A DNA stretch of 64,000 nucleotides from Hyphomicrobiales bacterium (GCA_900468065.1 UBTA01000008.1:137835-201834); one strand, 5' to 3'; shown: positions 1 to 9,520, numbered from the stretch's first letter. Program-made: numbers and translations. Notes: generated from the sequence alone by a model not told the origin.

Positions 1-1
1 C

Positions 2-487
2 GCCTATTACAACGTCATCTTCTCGATGGCGGATGCCGTCAAGGCGCGGCATTTTCCGATGCCGCTGCCGGTTCTGGTGTCTTCACCGGAGGAGCGGGCG
101 CTGCTGCACAATCAGGCGCTGGTCAAATCGGCCCTGCAGCTGGGTTCCGAAGCCAATGTTGCCTTCGTCGGTGTCGGCGAACTCGGCCAGGATGCTCCCC
201 TGTGCGAGGACGGCTTTCTGGCGCGCGACGAGATGATGCAGCTGATGGAAGAGGGGGCAGCAGGCGAAATCTGCGGCTGGATGTTTGACCGCGATGGGCA
301 CATGCTGTCCGGCAGTATCAACCAGCGCGTCGCCAGCGTGCCCTTGCCGTCGCGTGATTCGGCGACCGTCATCGGTATCGCTAAGGGCCAGCGCAAACAG
401 GTCGCTTTGCGGGCTGCCCTGACGGGGCGGGTGATCAACGGTTTGATCACGGACGAGGCGACGGCCAAGTTTTTGCTCGCCAACTGA
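2..487 (+). CDS. SorC/DeoR-like sugar-responsive transcriptional regulator, C-terminal part (SmoC-like)
   Basis: The reading frame is open from the window edge, so the N-terminus with the DNA-binding domain is missing. The visible 161 residues look like the sugar-binding (effector) domain of SorC-family regulators: a segment with LVKSALQLGSEANVAFVGVG, then a turn with GEICGWMFDRDG and an ending with VINGLITDEATAKFLL. SorC regulators sense a phosphorylated or free sugar and control the adjacent catabolic operon. The gene lies directly upstream of smoE in the same direction, where rhizobia carry smoC, so control of the polyol operon is the likely role. The family call comes from the C-terminal pattern and context; DNA binding cannot be seen. 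Confidence 0.75.
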   Translation, partial: AYYNVIFSMADAVKARHFPMPLPVLVSSPEERALLHNQALVKSALQLGSEANVAFVGVGELGQDAPLCEDGFLARDEMMQLMEEGAAGEICGWMFDRDGHMLSGSINQRVASVPLPSRDSATVIGIAKGQRKQVALRAALTGRVINGLITDEATAKFLLAN

Positions 488-527
488 GCAAATAAACAGA
501 AATTTTCCCAAGCAAAATCAAGTGAAC

Positions 528-562
528 CGGCATTCGTTTCCGCACTGCAGCAACGAATGCCG
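528..562. repeat. 11-bp perfect inverted repeat upstream of smoE
   Basis: CGGCATTCGTT (528-538) is matched by AACGAATGCCG (552-562) around a 13-nt loop, with a T-rich stretch at 571-575. It lies after the regulator stop and ends two bases before a TTGACA box. It may be the terminator of the regulator gene or an operator for it; the sequence does not decide. Confidence 0.6.
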
Positions 563-563
563 A

Positions 564-592
564 TTGACAATTTTTGCGGATATGTGAGTAAT
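564..592 (+). promoter_or_regulatory. Candidate sigma-70 promoter of the smo operon
   Basis: A perfect TTGACA at 564-569 is followed after 17 bases by a weak -10 (AGTAAT, 587-592), placing transcription about 40 bases before the smoE start. The -35 is strong and the -10 is a guess. Confidence 0.4.
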
Positions 593-640
593 TGCCCACG
601 AGCAAGGCAAATGCTCATAACTCTTCTGGGAGGAAGATAT

Positions 641-1951
641 ATGAACTTGAAAACTTTCCTGCTGGGCACATGCTCGGCAATCGTCATCGCGGGTTTCGCC
701 CAGGCAGAAACCCTCACCATTGCTACGGTGAACAATGGCGACATGGTCCGTATGCAGACACTGACGGACGATTTCACCAAGGCCAACCCTGACATTCAGC
801 TGGAATGGGTCACCCTTGAAGAGAACGTGCTACGCGAACGCGTCACCACGGATATCGCAACCAAGGGCGGCCAATACGACGTCCTGACGATCGGCACCTA
901 TGAAGTTCCGATCTGGGCCAAGCAGGGCTGGCTTTTGCCGCTCGACAAGCTCGGCGCAGACTACGACGTCGATGACCTGCTTCCGGCCATCCGTTCGGGC
1001 CTGACCATGGACGACAAGCTCTATGCAGCACCGTTCTACGGCGAAAGCTCGATGGTCATGTACCGCAAGGACTTGATCGAGAAGGCCGGCCTGAAAATGC
1101 CCGATGCCCCGACTTGGGAGTTCATCGGTGACGCAGCCCGCAAGATGACGGACCGTGCGGCCGGCATCAACGGTATCTGCCTTCGCGGCAAGGCCGGCTG
1201 GGGCGAGAACATGGCGTTCCTGACCGCCACGTCCAATGCCTTCGGTGCACGCTGGTTTGACGAGAACTGGAAGCCCCAGTTCGATCAGCCGGAGTGGAAG
1301 GCGACGCTCGACATGTATGTCAAGCTGATGAACGATGCCGGCCCGCAGGGCGCTTCGTCCAACGGCTTCAACGAAAACCTGGCACTGTTCCAGCAGGGCA
1401 AGTGCGGCATGTGGATCGATGCCACCGTGGCTGCTTCGTTTGTGACCAACCCGAAGGATTCCACCGTTGCCGACAAGGTTGGTTTCGCTCTGGCTCCCGA
1501 CACGGGTCTTGGCAAGCGCGGCAACTGGCTGTGGGCCTGGAACCTTGCCATCCCGGCAGGTACCAAGAAGGCGGAAGCTGCCGAGAAGTTCGTGTCCTGG
1601 GCAACCAGCAAGCACTATCTCGACATCGTTGCTGCCAAGGAGGGCTGGGCCAACGTTCCTCCGGGCACGCGCACCTCGCTCTACAGTAACCCCGAATATC
1701 TGAAGGCGGCTCCGTTCGCCAAGATGACGCTCGACAGCATCAATGCCGCCGATCCGAAGAACCCCTCCGTCAAGCCGGTTCCTTATGTCGGTGTCCAGTT
1801 CGTCGCTATCCCGGAATTCCAGGGTCTCGGCACCACAGTTGGGCAGCTGTTCTCGGCAGCTTTGGCCGGTCAGATGACGGTTGACGATGCGCTGGCCCAG
1901 GCTCAGCAGGTAACCACCCGCGAAATGACCCGCGGCGGTTACATCAAGTAG
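641..1951 (+). CDS. smoE: Sorbitol/mannitol ABC transporter substrate-binding protein SmoE
   Basis: Periplasmic polyol-binding protein of 436 aa that delivers sorbitol/mannitol to SmoFG. The ATG at 641 follows a strong GGGAGGAAG ribosome site and gives a signal peptide (MNLK, hydrophobic core, AQA about residues 20-22). An upstream in-frame ATG would bury that signal peptide. The mature part has the features of family-1 solute-binding proteins, such as QYDVLTIGTYEVPIWAKQGW and the GERGNW-like ligand strand KRGNWLWAWNLAIPAG. It is first in the smoEFGK-smoS-mtlK cluster, and gene order supports the substrate call. It is separated from smoF by 190 bp containing two hairpins. Confidence 0.9.
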   Translation: MNLKTFLLGTCSAIVIAGFAQAETLTIATVNNGDMVRMQTLTDDFTKANPDIQLEWVTLEENVLRERVTTDIATKGGQYDVLTIGTYEVPIWAKQGWLLPLDKLGADYDVDDLLPAIRSGLTMDDKLYAAPFYGESSMVMYRKDLIEKAGLKMPDAPTWEFIGDAARKMTDRAAGINGICLRGKAGWGENMAFLTATSNAFGARWFDENWKPQFDQPEWKATLDMYVKLMNDAGPQGASSNGFNENLALFQQGKCGMWIDATVAASFVTNPKDSTVADKVGFALAPDTGLGKRGNWLWAWNLAIPAGTKKAEAAEKFVSWATSKHYLDIVAAKEGWANVPPGTRTSLYSNPEYLKAAPFAKMTLDSINAADPKNPSVKPVPYVGVQFVAIPEFQGLGTTVGQLFSAALAGQMTVDDALAQAQQVTTREMTRGGYIK

Positions 1952-1968
1952 GTTCCTTCCCAAGGAAA

Positions 1969-1996
1969 GGCAGCCCGGACTACCATCCGGGTTGCC
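1969..1996 (+). other. Stable 3' hairpin after smoE
   Basis: GGCAGCCCGGA (1969-1979) pairs with TCCGGGTTGCC (1986-1996) with a single G-U pair and a 6-nt loop. It starts 17 bases after the smoE stop and has no U run, so RNA protection or processing is more likely than termination. Confidence 0.6.
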
Positions 1997-2004
1997 AACT
2001 CTAA

Positions 2005-2059
2005 CCTGACGTCACCCGCTGTGAAGTCTATTGTCACCGTGTCTGACGTCAGGCTTTTT
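2005..2059 (+). terminator. Intercistronic terminator/attenuator between smoE and smoF
   Basis: Perfect 10-bp arms CCTGACGTCA (2005-2014) and TGACGTCAGG (2044-2053) are followed by CTTTTT (2054-2059). This is a plausible leaky intrinsic terminator that would lower permease mRNA relative to smoE. The loop is long (29 nt). Confidence 0.55.
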
Positions 2060-2141
2060 AAAAAAGAATACCAAGGCGGCCGGCTTGCTGCCCTCCCGGC
2101 GGGGCGGGTGTCCGTACCGGCATCAGAGGGAGGGTGTTGAA

Positions 2142-3014
2142 ATGGCTACGCAGAATACGCGGGCGCTTGCGCGCTGGATGATGGCCCCGTCCGTTGGGCT
2201 TCTCCTGATCTGGATGGTCGTGCCGCTAGCGATGACGCTGTGGTTTTCCTTTCAGAACTACAACCTGCTCAATCCCGGCACCGTCAGTTTCGCTGGCCTG
2301 TTCAATTATCAGTATTTCTATACGGATCCTGCCTTTTTCCAGTCCATCTGGAACACGCTGCTCATCGTGTGCGGCGTGCTTTTTATCACGGTCATCGGCG
2401 GCGTCGCCATTGCGCTGATGCTCGATCAGCCGATGTGGGGGCAGGGGCTCGTCCGCATCCTGGTGATCTCGCCGTTCTTCGTCATGCCGCCGGTGGCGGC
2501 ACTGGTCTGGAAGAACATGATCATGCATCCGCAATACGGCGTGTTTGCCGATATCAGCCGCTTCTTCGGGCTGCAGCCGGTCGACTGGTTCGGGCAATAT
2601 CCGCTGTTTTCGATCATCATCATCGTTGCCTGGCAATGGCTCCCGTTTGCAACGCTGATCCTTCTGACCGCCCTGCAATCGCTTGACGGCGAGCAGAAGG
2701 AAGCAGCCGAGATGGATGGCGCCGGCTTCGTCAATCGTTTCATCTATCTGACGGTGCCGCATCTGGCCCGTTCGATCACGGTCGTCATCCTGATCCAGAC
2801 GATCTTCCTTCTGGGCGTCTATGCCGAAATCCTCGTCACCACCAATGGCGGCCCGGGATACGCATCGACCAACCTGCCGTTCCTGATCTACCGCACCGCT
2901 TTGCTCGGCTACGATGTCGGCGGCGCTTCGGCAGGCGGCATCATCGCAGTCATCCTCGCCAATATCGTCGCGTTCTTCCTGATGCGCGCCGTTGGCAAGA
3001 ACCTCGACAAATAA
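2142..3014 (+). CDS. smoF: Polyol ABC transporter permease SmoF
   Basis: Inner-membrane permease of 290 aa (binding-protein-dependent transport family 1, MalF type). It has six hydrophobic segments and the EAA loop near residues 190-210 (EAAEMDGAGFVNRFIYLTVP), the contact point for the ATPase SmoK. The ATG at 2142 follows GAGGGAGGG. An in-frame upstream ATG at 2031 lies inside the hairpin region and adds a non-membrane tail, so it was rejected. It partners with SmoG, whose gene starts 14 bases later. Confidence 0.9.
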   Translation: MATQNTRALARWMMAPSVGLLLIWMVVPLAMTLWFSFQNYNLLNPGTVSFAGLFNYQYFYTDPAFFQSIWNTLLIVCGVLFITVIGGVAIALMLDQPMWGQGLVRILVISPFFVMPPVAALVWKNMIMHPQYGVFADISRFFGLQPVDWFGQYPLFSIIIIVAWQWLPFATLILLTALQSLDGEQKEAAEMDGAGFVNRFIYLTVPHLARSITVVILIQTIFLLGVYAEILVTTNGGPGYASTNLPFLIYRTALLGYDVGGASAGGIIAVILANIVAFFLMRAVGKNLDK

Positions 3015-3027
3015 GGGAGGCAAGACC

Positions 3028-3852
3028 ATGGCCCGTGCAGTTTCGACCAGAAGAACCGTCTTCTTCACCATCGTCGCCTGGATCATCGCACTGGTGATCT
3101 TCTTCCCGATCCTTTATACGATCATCACCAGCTTCAAGTCAGAGACCGAGGCGATCCAGGGTTTCAACCTCATTCCTTCGGGCACGGTTGAAAGCTACCA
3201 GGCCGTTCAGGCGCAGAGCAATTATTTCAAGTTCTTCCTGAACTCGGTCATCCTGTCGCTTGGTTCGACGCTGCTTGCCCTGCTGATCTCGGTGCCGGCT
3301 GCATGGTCGATGGCGTTTTCGCCAACCAACAAGACCAAGGACATCCTGATGTGGATGCTCTCCACCAAGATGATGCCGGCCGTCGCCGTTCTCGTGCCGA
3401 TCTATCTTCTGTTCCGTGACTTCGGCCTGCTCGACAGCCGTATCGGCCTGACCTTCATGCTGACCATGATCAACCTGCCGATCGTGGTCTGGATGCTCTA
3501 CACCTACTTTCGCGAAATTCCGGGTGAGATCCTTGAGGCCGCGCGCATGGACGGCGCATCGCTCTGGGGCGAGATCGTCTATGTGCTGACGCCGATGGCG
3601 GTGCCCGGTATCGCATCGACCATGCTGCTCAACATCATCCTTGCCTGGAACGAAGCGTTCTGGACGATCCGGCTCACGACCACCAATGCGGCGCCGCTGA
3701 CGGCCTTCATCGCCTCTTTCTCCAGTCCGCAAGGCCTGTTCTGGGCAAAGCTGTCGGCAGCCTCCACCCTTGCGATTGCACCGATCCTGATCATGGGCTG
3801 GTTCAGCCAGAAACAACTTGTCCGCGGCCTGACCTTCGGCGCCGTGAAGTAA
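3028..3852 (+). CDS. smoG: Polyol ABC transporter permease SmoG
   Basis: Second inner-membrane permease, 274 aa, MalG type. An N-terminal membrane segment after MARAVSTRRT is followed by a periplasmic loop and five more hydrophobic segments. The EAA motif reads EILEAARMDGASLWGEIVYV around residue 170. The start at 3028 has GGGAGG 8 bases upstream. It forms the heterodimeric channel with SmoF. Confidence 0.9.
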   Translation: MARAVSTRRTVFFTIVAWIIALVIFFPILYTIITSFKSETEAIQGFNLIPSGTVESYQAVQAQSNYFKFFLNSVILSLGSTLLALLISVPAAWSMAFSPTNKTKDILMWMLSTKMMPAVAVLVPIYLLFRDFGLLDSRIGLTFMLTMINLPIVVWMLYTYFREIPGEILEAARMDGASLWGEIVYVLTPMAVPGIASTMLLNIILAWNEAFWTIRLTTTNAAPLTAFIASFSSPQGLFWAKLSAASTLAIAPILIMGWFSQKQLVRGLTFGAVK

Positions 3853-3879
3853 CTCAAAGAAAAGACTTGGGAGGCACGC

Positions 3880-4881
3880 ATGGGCAATATCACTCTGAAA
3901 AAGGTCAACAAATCCTTTGGCGCGACGCAGGTCATTCCAGGCATCGACCTGACGATCAACGAGGGCGAGTTCGTCGTTTTCGTGGGGCCCTCGGGCTGCG
4001 GAAAGTCAACCCTCTTGCGCCTGATCGCCGGCCTTGAGGATACGTCTTCGGGCACGATCGAGATCGACGGCCGCGACGTCACCGGCATGGCACCGGCCAA
4101 ACGCGGGCTGGCCATGGTGTTCCAGTCCTACGCGCTCTATCCGCATATGACGGTGCGCAACAATATCGCCTTCCCTTTGAAAATGGCGAAGATGGACCAA
4201 GGTGCCATCGACAAGAAGGTGACGGAAGCGGCGCGGGTCCTCAACCTCACCAACTATCTCGACCGGCGCCCCGGCCAGCTCTCCGGCGGTCAGCGCCAGC
4301 GTGTCGCCATCGGCCGCGCCATCGTGCGCGAGCCCTCGGCCTTCCTGTTCGACGAGCCGCTGTCCAACCTAGACGCGGCCTTGCGCGGGACGATGCGGCT
4401 GGAGATCAGCGAGCTGCACCATCAGTTGAAGACGACGATGATCTACGTCACCCACGATCAGGTCGAAGCCATGACCATGGCCGACAAGATCGTCGTCTTG
4501 AACGCCGGCAATATCGAGCAGGTCGGGTCGCCGCTCGATCTCTATCACCGGCCGGACAATATCTTCGTCGCCGGCTTCATCGGTTCGCCGCGGATGAACT
4601 TTGCGACAGGCGAATTTTCCAAGCCGCACAATGCCCATACGATCGGTGTTCGTCCGGAGCATCTCAAACTCTCGACGGAGTCCGGTACTTGGCGGGGGAC
4701 CGTGGGTGTCGCCGAACATCTCGGATCCGATACCTTCCTGCACATTCATGTCGATGGCATCGGGCTGGTGACGGCCAGGGTCGGTGGCGATTTTGCAGTC
4801 AAGCATGGCGACAAGGTCTTCCTCACCCCGGAAGAAGGCCGCGTGCACAAATTCAACGACAAGGGACTGGCAATTCGATGA
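3880..4881 (+). CDS. smoK: Polyol ABC transporter ATP-binding protein SmoK (MalK/UgpC type)
   Basis: Cytoplasmic ATPase, 333 aa, normal for the CUT1 MalK group. Walker A is GPSGCGKST (residues 36-44), followed by the signature LSGGQ, Walker [12 protein letters not shown] and the switch His in YVTHD. The C-terminal third is the regulatory TOBE domain. The start follows CTTGGGAGG. Its stop overlaps the smoS start by ATGA (4878-4881), showing translational coupling with the catabolic genes. Confidence 0.93.
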   Translation: MGNITLKKVNKSFGATQVIPGIDLTINEGEFVVFVGPSGCGKSTLLRLIAGLEDTSSGTIEIDGRDVTGMAPAKRGLAMVFQSYALYPHMTVRNNIAFPLKMAKMDQGAIDKKVTEAARVLNLTNYLDRRPGQLSGGQRQRVAIGRAIVREPSAFLFDEPLSNLDAALRGTMRLEISELHHQLKTTMIYVTHDQVEAMTMADKIVVLNAGNIEQVGSPLDLYHRPDNIFVAGFIGSPRMNFATGEFSKPHNAHTIGVRPEHLKLSTESGTWRGTVGVAEHLGSDTFLHIHVDGIGLVTARVGGDFAVKHGDKVFLTPEEGRVHKFNDKGLAIR

Positions 4882-5651
4882 CACGGCTTACGGGAAAAAG
4901 CGCACTGATCACGGGATCGGCGCGCGGCATTGGACGCGCTTTTGCGGAGGCCTATATCCGCGAAGGGGCGACCGTGGCGATTGCCGATATCAACCTCGAG
5001 CGCGCCACCATAACGGCCCGCGAGCTTGGGCCTTCGGCCTACGCGGTCCAGATGGACGTGACCAGCCAGGCGTCGATCGATGCAGCGATTGCTGCCGTCG
5101 TTGAAAAGGCCGGTGGTCTCGATATCCTGGTTAACAATGCTGCCCTGTTCGATCTTGCCCCGATCGTTGAAATCACGCGGGAAAGCTATGACAGGCTCTT
5201 TACGATCAATGTCTCCGGCACGCTGTTCACCATGCAGGCCGCGGCAAAGCAGATGATCGCCCAGGGCCGCGGCGGCAAGATCATCAATATGGCCAGCCAA
5301 GCGGGGCGGCGGGGCGAAGCTCTCGTCGGCGTTTATTGCGCCACCAAAGCGGCCGTCATCAGCCTGACCCAATCGGCAGGGCTTGACCTCATCAAGCACG
5401 GGATCAACGTCAATGCGATCGCGCCCGGCGTCGTCGATGGCGAGCATTGGGATGGGGTCGATGCGATGTTTGCCAAGTACGAAAACCGTCCGCTTGGCGA
5501 GAAAAAGAAGCTTGTCGGTGCCGAAGTTCCGTTCGGACGCATGGGCACAGCCGAAGATTTGACAGGCATGGCGGTCTTCCTTGCCTCCGCAGACAGCAAC
5601 TATGTCGTTTCGCAGACCTATAATGTCGACGGCGGCAACTGGATGAGCTGA
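4878..5651 (+). CDS. smoS: Sorbitol dehydrogenase SmoS (short-chain dehydrogenase)
   Basis: Predicted NAD-dependent oxidation of D-sorbitol (and other hexitols) to D-fructose. The 257-aa length matches the family. The cofactor motif TGSARGIG is at residues 12-19, NNAA is near 89, and the catalytic YxxxK appears as YCATK. The C-terminus [14 protein letters not shown] is typical of polyol SDRs. The ATG at 4878 overlaps the smoK stop, so the two are translated in series. The longer reading frame upstream runs inside smoK and is not used. Confidence 0.9.
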   Translation: MTRLTGKSALITGSARGIGRAFAEAYIREGATVAIADINLERATITARELGPSAYAVQMDVTSQASIDAAIAAVVEKAGGLDILVNNAALFDLAPIVEITRESYDRLFTINVSGTLFTMQAAAKQMIAQGRGGKIINMASQAGRRGEALVGVYCATKAAVISLTQSAGLDLIKHGINVNAIAPGVVDGEHWDGVDAMFAKYENRPLGEKKKLVGAEVPFGRMGTAEDLTGMAVFLASADSNYVVSQTYNVDGGNWMS

Positions 5652-5678
5652 GCTCACAGCTCGTCGAAAGGAATGAAC

Positions 5679-7163
5679 ATGACGACCAAACTCTCGCTCG
5701 CCAATTTTACCGCCATCAAGGCGACCGCCGCGATCCCGGCCTATGAACGCTCGGCGCTCAAGGCTGGTATCGTCCATTTCGGTGTCGGCAATTTCCACCG
5801 TGCCCATCAGGCGATCTATCTCGACGACCTGTTCAATACCGGCAGCGATCACGACTGGGCGATCGTCGGGGCAGGGGTTCTGCCGTCTGATGAAGCGATG
5901 CGGGCGAAGCTTGAAGAGCAGAATTTCCTGACGACGGTGGTCGAGCAGGACAACAACAAGAGCGCGGCACGTGTCACCGCGCCGATGATCGACTATCTGC
6001 GGCCCGGCAATGCGGCAGCGACGATTGCCGTGCTCGCCGATCCGGCGATCCGCATCGTGTCGCTGACGATTACCGAGGGCGGCTATTTCATCGATCCGGC
6101 ATCGGGCGTGTTCAATCCCAAACACCCGGCCATCGTCGCCGACAGCCAGAACCCAAGCGATCCGAAGACCGTGTTCGGCCTGATCATTGCCGGGTTGAAA
6201 GCCCGCAGGGACAAGGGCATCGTGCCGTTCACGGTGATGTCCTGCGACAACATCCCGGGGAATGGGGAGGTGACGCACGCCGCCGTTTCCGGTCTTGCAC
6301 GCCTGTCTGATCCGGCGTTCGCCGAATGGATCGAGGCCAATGTGGCGTTTCCGAACGGCATGGTCGATCGTATCACACCGGCGACAGGCCCGCGCGAAGT
6401 CGGCATCGTTGCCGACGATTACGGTATTGACGACAACTGGCCGGTCTTCTGCGAGGAGTTCAAGCAGTGGGTGCTGGAGGATCATTTCCCCGCTGGCCGC
6501 CCGGCGCTTGAAAAGGTTGGTGTCCAGTTCGTGCCGGATGTCGGCCCTTACGAGCACATGAAGATCCGCATCCTCAATGGTGGCCATGCGGCGATCGCCT
6601 ATCCGGCAGCGCTTCTCGACATCCATTTCGTCCATCAGGCGATGGAGGACAAGACGGTCTGCGCCTTCCTGGCCAAGCTGGAAGAGGACGAGATCATCCC
6701 GGTCATCCCGCCGGTGCCGAACACCGATCTGAATGCCTATTTCAAGAAGGTTGAGTCGCGGCTCTTCAACCCGAAGATCGCCGACACCATTCCGCGCCTG
6801 GCGCAGGACGGTTCCAACCGGCAGCCGAAATTCATCCTGCCGACGACGGCCGACCGGCTGCGGCGTGGCGAGGATGTTGTCGGCCTGTCGCTGGTGTCGG
6901 CGCTCTGGTGCCGGTATTTTGCCGGGACCACCGATAGCGGTCGGGCGATCACCTTCAACGATGCCAGCGCTGACCGGCTTCATGCGGCGGCGATAAAAGC
7001 CAAGGATGATCCACAGGCCTTTCTTGCGCTTTCGGACATCTTCGGCGATGTTGCGCAATCAACGCTGTTCCAGAAACGGTTCGCACATGCGCTGCGCACA
7101 CTCTGGGACAAGGGCACGCGGGCAACGCTGCAGCTCTATCTCGACGGAAAACTTGGAGAATGA
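5679..7163 (+). CDS. mtlK: Mannitol 2-dehydrogenase MtlK (long-chain polyol dehydrogenase)
   Basis: Oxidises D-mannitol to D-fructose with NAD. The 494-aa protein has the N-terminal Rossmann region with FGVGNFHRAHQAIYLDDL and the mannitol dehydrogenase C-terminal domain with MKIRILNGGHAAIAYPAALL, both hallmark sequences. GAAAGGA lies directly before an ATG at 5673, so the second ATG at 5679, six bases further, has the better ribosome spacing and was chosen. The fructose product joins that of SmoS. Confidence 0.92.
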   Translation: MTTKLSLANFTAIKATAAIPAYERSALKAGIVHFGVGNFHRAHQAIYLDDLFNTGSDHDWAIVGAGVLPSDEAMRAKLEEQNFLTTVVEQDNNKSAARVTAPMIDYLRPGNAAATIAVLADPAIRIVSLTITEGGYFIDPASGVFNPKHPAIVADSQNPSDPKTVFGLIIAGLKARRDKGIVPFTVMSCDNIPGNGEVTHAAVSGLARLSDPAFAEWIEANVAFPNGMVDRITPATGPREVGIVADDYGIDDNWPVFCEEFKQWVLEDHFPAGRPALEKVGVQFVPDVGPYEHMKIRILNGGHAAIAYPAALLDIHFVHQAMEDKTVCAFLAKLEEDEIIPVIPPVPNTDLNAYFKKVESRLFNPKIADTIPRLAQDGSNRQPKFILPTTADRLRRGEDVVGLSLVSALWCRYFAGTTDSGRAITFNDASADRLHAAAIKAKDDPQAFLALSDIFGDVAQSTLFQKRFAHALRTLWDKGTRATLQLYLDGKLGE

Positions 7164-7167
7164 TGTT

Positions 7168-7239
7168 ATGACGCCCCAGCCCTCGCGTTACACCGCGATC
7201 GCAGTTTGCGACCGCTTGGGCACGCAAGTGGCGGTCTGA
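7168..7239 (+). CDS. 23-aa small ORF between mtlK and the HAD gene
   Basis: ATG at 7168 with TTGGAGAA about 9 bases upstream encodes MTPQPSRYTAIAVCDRLGTQ plus three residues, then TGA. The next gene begins only 5 bases after this stop and has no clear ribosome site of its own. This peptide could therefore exist to deliver ribosomes to the phosphatase gene, or be a remnant. No family was recognised. Confidence 0.35.
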   Translation: MTPQPSRYTAIAVCDRLGTQVAV

Positions 7240-7244
7240 CGGAC

Positions 7245-7940
7245 ATGAATACGCATCCGCCAAAGCTGGTGATTTTCGATTGCGACGGGGTTCTGGTCGA
7301 TAGTGAACCGTTGTCGCTCGACGTGCTGGTTCGCGTGCTGCGCAATGCGGGTGTCGACATGGATGCCGAGGAGGCAACCGAGCGGTTCCTGGGCAAGAGC
7401 CTGCAGACCATGTCGGATATCCTGCATGAGGATTACGGTCTTGCAGTGGACGACCATTTTCTGGAGGAGATGCGCCTCGATCTCTACCAGCGGTTCCGTC
7501 AGGAATTGCAGCCGGTGGCCGGTATCGCTACGGCGCTTGATCAACTCGATCTTCCCAGATGCGTCGCCTCGTCAAGCCAGATGGAGCGTATCCGGCTTTC
7601 GTTGACTATCACCGGACTGATCGACAAGCTTGAGCCCTATCTGTTCAGTTCGAGCATGGTGAAGCACGGTAAACCGGCGCCCGATCTCTTCCTGCATGCC
7701 GCTGCCGAAATGGCGACGCCACCGGAAAACTGTATTGTCGTTGAAGATAGCCCTGCCGGGATCGAGGCGGCCAAAGCTGCGGGCATGCGGGTTTTTGCCT
7801 TCGCCGGTGCTTCGCATGCAAAGTCCGAGCGGCATCTGGAATCATTGCGGCGGCTTTCGCCTGACGTGCTGTTTGACGACATGCGGGAATTGATCCATTT
7901 TGTCCGTCAAGAACAAAGGGATGGGAACGCAGGGCTCTGA
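7245..7940 (+). CDS. HAD-superfamily sugar phosphatase/phosphoglucomutase-like hydrolase
   Basis: 231-aa cytoplasmic HAD subfamily IA protein. Motif I is FDCDGVLVDSEPL with nucleophile and acid Asp (about residues 12 and 14). Motif II is in ASSSQMERI, the motif III Lys in KHGKPAPDLFLHAA, and motif IV in VVEDSPAGIEAA. The pattern fits the beta-phosphoglucomutase/sugar-phosphatase group. Substrate unknown; the setting suggests a sugar phosphate arising from polyol or pentitol use. The start at 7245 was preferred to an upstream TTG because the HAD fold begins here. The stop overlaps the next ATG (TGATG). Confidence 0.8.
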   Translation: MNTHPPKLVIFDCDGVLVDSEPLSLDVLVRVLRNAGVDMDAEEATERFLGKSLQTMSDILHEDYGLAVDDHFLEEMRLDLYQRFRQELQPVAGIATALDQLDLPRCVASSSQMERIRLSLTITGLIDKLEPYLFSSSMVKHGKPAPDLFLHAAAEMATPPENCIVVEDSPAGIEAAKAAGMRVFAFAGASHAKSERHLESLRRLSPDVLFDDMRELIHFVRQEQRDGNAGL

Positions 7941-9520
7941 TGGCTGACTTGATTGTTGCTGTGGATGTCGGAACCGGCAGCGCTCGCGCTGGCATTTTCG
8001 ATAGGCATGGCAAGCAGCTGGCCCGCGCGGACTATCCGATCGCGATGAACCGGCCTGAGGAAAATCACGCCGAGCATGATTCAGAGAATATCTGGTCTGC
8101 CGTCTGCATCGCCGTCAAGACGGCCCGTGCCAAGGCTGGGGTGCCTGCCGAAGCTATCGCCGCGATCGGCTTCGATGCGACATGCTCGCTGGTCGTGCGG
8201 GACAAGGATGGCGCTCCTCTGTCCGTCAATCGCAAAGGCGATCCGCGCTGGGACACGATCGTCTGGCTCGATCATCGGGCGTTGAAACAGGCCGATTTCT
8301 GCACGGCCACCCGGCACCCGGTGCTTGATCATTCCGGCCGGGTCATGTCGCCTGAAATGGAAATGCCGAAGCTCATGTGGCTGAAGCAGAATCTTCCGCA
8401 ACAGTGGGAAAAGGCAGGATATTTCTTCGATCTGGCTGATTTCCTGTCCTGGCGGGCGGCCGGAAATGCGGCCCGTTCGCGTTGCACGCTGACGGCAAAG
8501 TGGAACTATCTGTCTCATAAGGAAAACGGCTGGCAGGATGAGTTTCTGCAAAGGATCGGGCTTGAGGATCTGCGCGAGCGCGGCGGGTTGCCGGCAAAGA
8601 CGGTACCCGTCGGACAATCGGTTGGGCATTTGACGGCTGCGGCTGCAGCTGAACTCGGCCTGCTTGAAAGCTGCAGGGTGGCAACGGGACTTATTGACGC
8701 CTATGCTGGCGCGATTGGTGTGCTCGGGGAATTTGCGGGAGAGCCGGATAGGCTTGAGCGGCAGCTTGCCCTGATTGCCGGAACCTCCAGTTGCATCGTC
8801 GCCTTTTCCAAGGAAATGAAGCCGGGCTTCGGCATGTGGGGGCCTTATTTCGAGGCGGCTTTTCCGGATTGCTGGCTGATCGAGGGCGGGCAATCGGCAA
8901 CCGGCGCGCTGCTTGATCATGTGGTGCGTAGCCACAGCGCCGGTGGCGAGCCGGATGCCGAGGTTCACGCGCGGATTGTTCTTCGCATCCAGGAACTGCG
9001 CGCAGCTTACGGCAGCGAGTTTGCAGCACGCCTGCACGTTCTGCCCGATTTTCATGGGAACCGTTCGCCGCTTGCCGATCCGCATGCGCTTGGTGTCATC
9101 AGCGGCCTGACGCTGGATAGCTCGTTCGATGCGCTCTGCCGTTTGTATTGGCGAACCTGCGTCGCGATAGCGCTCGGTATCCGCCACATTCTCGAAATGA
9201 TGAAAGAGGCGGGCTACGACCTCGATACGCTGCATGTGACGGGCGGTCATGTCCGCAACGCGCTACTGATGGAGCTTTATTCGGATGTAACGGGCTGCAT
9301 GGTCGTTGTGCCAGAAACCAATGACGCTGTGCTGCTCGGAACCGCTATGGTCGCGTCGGTGGCAGGCGGTCTCTATCCGGACCTTGGAGCTGCAGGGCCG
9401 GCCATGTCTCCTGGCGGACATGCGCGTTATCCCAACCCCGGCCTGCGCGACGTTTACGATCGCGATTACCGCAAGTTCCTCAGCCTTTGCCGGCATCGTG
9501 CCGAGTTGGATGCGCTCTGA
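7940..9520 (+). CDS. FGGY-family carbohydrate kinase (ribulokinase/xylulokinase-like)
   Basis: 526-aa ATP-dependent sugar kinase. The N-terminal phosphate-binding strand is VAVDVGTGSARAGIFD and a second acidic motif is GFDATCSLVV. The catalytic region includes GLIDAYAGAIGVLG, and the ATP site is LHVTGGHVRNALLMELYSDV. The length and GFDATCSL motif resemble the group of FGGY pentulose kinases related to D-ribulokinase rather than E. coli XylB. It is one base overlapped with the HAD gene and last in the smo operon, so it should phosphorylate the ketose made by the dehydrogenases or a pentulose from C5 polyols. Confidence 0.82.
   Translation: MADLIVAVDVGTGSARAGIFDRHGKQLARADYPIAMNRPEENHAEHDSENIWSAVCIAVKTARAKAGVPAEAIAAIGFDATCSLVVRDKDGAPLSVNRKGDPRWDTIVWLDHRALKQADFCTATRHPVLDHSGRVMSPEMEMPKLMWLKQNLPQQWEKAGYFFDLADFLSWRAAGNAARSRCTLTAKWNYLSHKENGWQDEFLQRIGLEDLRERGGLPAKTVPVGQSVGHLTAAAAAELGLLESCRVATGLIDAYAGAIGVLGEFAGEPDRLERQLALIAGTSSCIVAFSKEMKPGFGMWGPYFEAAFPDCWLIEGGQSATGALLDHVVRSHSAGGEPDAEVHARIVLRIQELRAAYGSEFAARLHVLPDFHGNRSPLADPHALGVISGLTLDSSFDALCRLYWRTCVAIALGIRHILEMMKEAGYDLDTLHVTGGHVRNALLMELYSDVTGCMVVVPETNDAVLLGTAMVASVAGGLYPDLGAAGPAMSPGGHARYPNPGLRDVYDRDYRKFLSLCRHRAELDAL

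Noticed and set aside
4746..7058. 770-codon open frame on the minus strand opposite smoS and mtlK
   Set aside because: It is a shadow of GC-rich codon use in smoS and mtlK, both of which have full family motifs on the plus strand. The minus product is Arg/Asp/His-rich with no recognisable domain.
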